Shown here piece by piece: positions 7,568 through 8,639 of a stretch of 8,639 bases of DNA. Both the position numbers and the translations under genes were made by a program. This stretch comes from Anaerolineales bacterium. Lineage in GTDB: Bacteria; Chloroflexota; Anaerolineae; 4572-78; NAK82. Positions within the stretch are counted from its first letter, which is position 1. Each line of letters opens with the position of its first letter. A model generated the notes under the pieces. It was not told the DNA's origin. It ran no database searches and was given only the letters and a program-made list of their open reading frames with translations. The stretch spans positions 1 through 8,639 of the forward strand of contig JAHELX010000243.1 of assembly GCA_024643945.1 (NCBI GenBank), in the 5' to 3' direction.

Positions 7568-8639
7568 AGCAATTTATTCTGGCCCACGACCTGGGGACTA
7601 CGGGCAACAAGGCCACGGTTTTCGACAGCGAAGGCAATATGCTTGCCAGCGCTTTCAGCGGCTATGAAACACGCCACCTACAGGCCACCTGGGCCGAACA
7701 GGATGCGGCTGACTGGTGGCGCGCTGTAGGCGACACGACCCGCCAGTTGCTAGCCCGCTCCCGCATCGCGCCCCGGGACGTGGCAGTGGTAAGCTTCAGC
7801 GGCCAGATGATGGGCTGCTTGCCGGTGGATGCCAACGGCCGCCCGCTGCGCCGCTGTATCATTTGGGCTGACCAGCGGGCGCTGGATCAGGCTGTCCGCC
7901 TGGCCACAACTGTGGGTGAGGAACGAGTCTACCGCATCACTGGCCACCGCGTCAGCCCCACCTATAGCGGTTCCAAGATCCTGTGGGTGCGCGACCAAGA
8001 GCCCGACGTGTTCGCCCAAGCGCACAAGTTCCTACACGTCAAGGATTACGTCGCCCAGCGGATGACGGGCGCGTTCGTCACCGACCGTTCGGATGCCAGT
8101 GGCATGAGCCTGTACAATCTGGAGGGTGGCGCGTGGTCCGAGGAGATTCTGGACGCCATTGACCTTGACCCTCGCTTGCTGCCTGAGGTTCGCGATTCGA
8201 CAGATGTGATTGGCGAAATTACCCCTGAAGCGGCGGAAGAACTGGGACTGGCCGCCGGCACGCCGGTGGTCATCGGTGGGGGTGATGGGGCGAGCGCTGC
8301 CGTCGGGGCCGGCTCAGTGGTGGAAGGGCCGGCCTACAACTACATTGGCTCGTCCTCCTGGATCTCCTTCGCCGGTCCTCGACCCATCTACGACCCGGGA
8401 CGCCGCATTTTCAACTGGGCGCACATGGTGCCTGGAATGTTTCTCCCATGCGGCACTATGCAGGCTGCCGGGGGATCTTACCAATGGTTGCGGCGGCAGG
8501 TGTGTTGGCTTGAGAGCCGCGAGGCAGAAGAGGCCAACGTCGACGTGTACGAGCTTATGAACCAGCGCGCGGCCGAGAGCGTTCCTGGCGCCCATGGCCT
8601 GCTCTTCCTGCCCTACTTGCAAGGCGAGCGCAGCCCGCA
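7564..8639 (+). CDS. FGGY-family carbohydrate kinase, xylulokinase-like (3' end outside window)
   Basis: The frame is open from GTG at 7564 to the right edge, showing 358 residues of an expected 490-520. FGGY kinases transfer the ATP gamma-phosphate to a hydroxyl of a sugar or polyol. Seen: an N-terminal phosphate-binding motif DLGTTGNK (9-16), FSGQMMG (78-84, like the xylulokinase SGQMHG), WADQR (101-105), TDRSDASGM (173-181), GGGDGAS (238-244) with probable catalytic base Asp241, matching XylB Asp233, and YLQGERSP (351-358). The order and spacing fit xylulokinase-like members best, but this subfamily also includes kinases for ribulose, gluconate, erythritol and other polyols, so the substrate is open. 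The second-domain FGGY signature and ATP-site glycines lie beyond the window. Its 4-base overlap with the dehydrogenase-like gene implies the two act in one pathway. Confidence 0.88.
   Translation, partial: MKQFILAHDLGTTGNKATVFDSEGNMLASAFSGYETRHLQATWAEQDAADWWRAVGDTTRQLLARSRIAPRDVAVVSFSGQMMGCLPVDANGRPLRRCIIWADQRALDQAVRLATTVGEERVYRITGHRVSPTYSGSKILWVRDQEPDVFAQAHKFLHVKDYVAQRMTGAFVTDRSDASGMSLYNLEGGAWSEEILDAIDLDPRLLPEVRDSTDVIGEITPEAAEELGLAAGTPVVIGGGDGASAAVGAGSVVEGPAYNYIGSSSWISFAGPRPIYDPGRRIFNWAHMVPGMFLPCGTMQAAGGSYQWLRRQVCWLESREAEEANVDVYELMNQRAAESVPGAHGLLFLPYLQGERSP

Overview
The window looks like part of a high-GC chromosome from a Chloroflexota bacterium (Anaerolineae/Caldilineae-like). This is an inference. 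It rests on the Pro/Thr/Ala-rich linker after the lipobox of the solute-binding lipoprotein, on a C/G-run hairpin of a type I associate with intergenic regions of that phylum, and on the 'carbohydrate ABC transporter + FGGY kinase' layout. No rRNA, tRNA, CRISPR array, insertion sequence or phage gene was seen.

Layout. Bases 2-796 (+) hold the 3' part of a radical SAM protein that enters from the left. It converges, across a 48-base gap, with a LarA-family gene at 845-2155 (-), a nickel-pincer hydroxyacid racemase/epimerase homologue. A 723-base, visibly AT-richer, non-coding region (2156-2878) separates larA from a divergent + strand cluster. That region carries a sigma70-type promoter facing right, an extended -10 facing left, an operator-like palindrome and an 11-bp-phased repeat. 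The + strand cluster contains a sugar-type solute-binding lipoprotein (2879-4495), an intergenic double stem-loop, two inner-membrane permeases (4622-5566 and 5576-6451), a divergent shikimate-dehydrogenase-fold oxidoreductase (6602-7567) and, overlapping it by 4 bases, a xylulokinase-like FGGY kinase (7564 to the right edge, truncated).

How the parts may work together. The lipoprotein and permeases form the import part of a CUT1-type ABC importer; no ATPase is present here. The two enzymes behind them could oxidise/reduce and phosphorylate the imported compound. The divergent LarA homologue could invert an alpha-hydroxy-acid centre of a related compound. The substrate cannot be read from the sequence. 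A polyol, sugar acid or cyclitol-like molecule fits the enzyme mix, but that is inference. The most interesting point is the pairing of a LarA homologue with a shikimate-dehydrogenase relative that keeps the catalytic Lys/Asp pair but has lost several shikimate-site residues.
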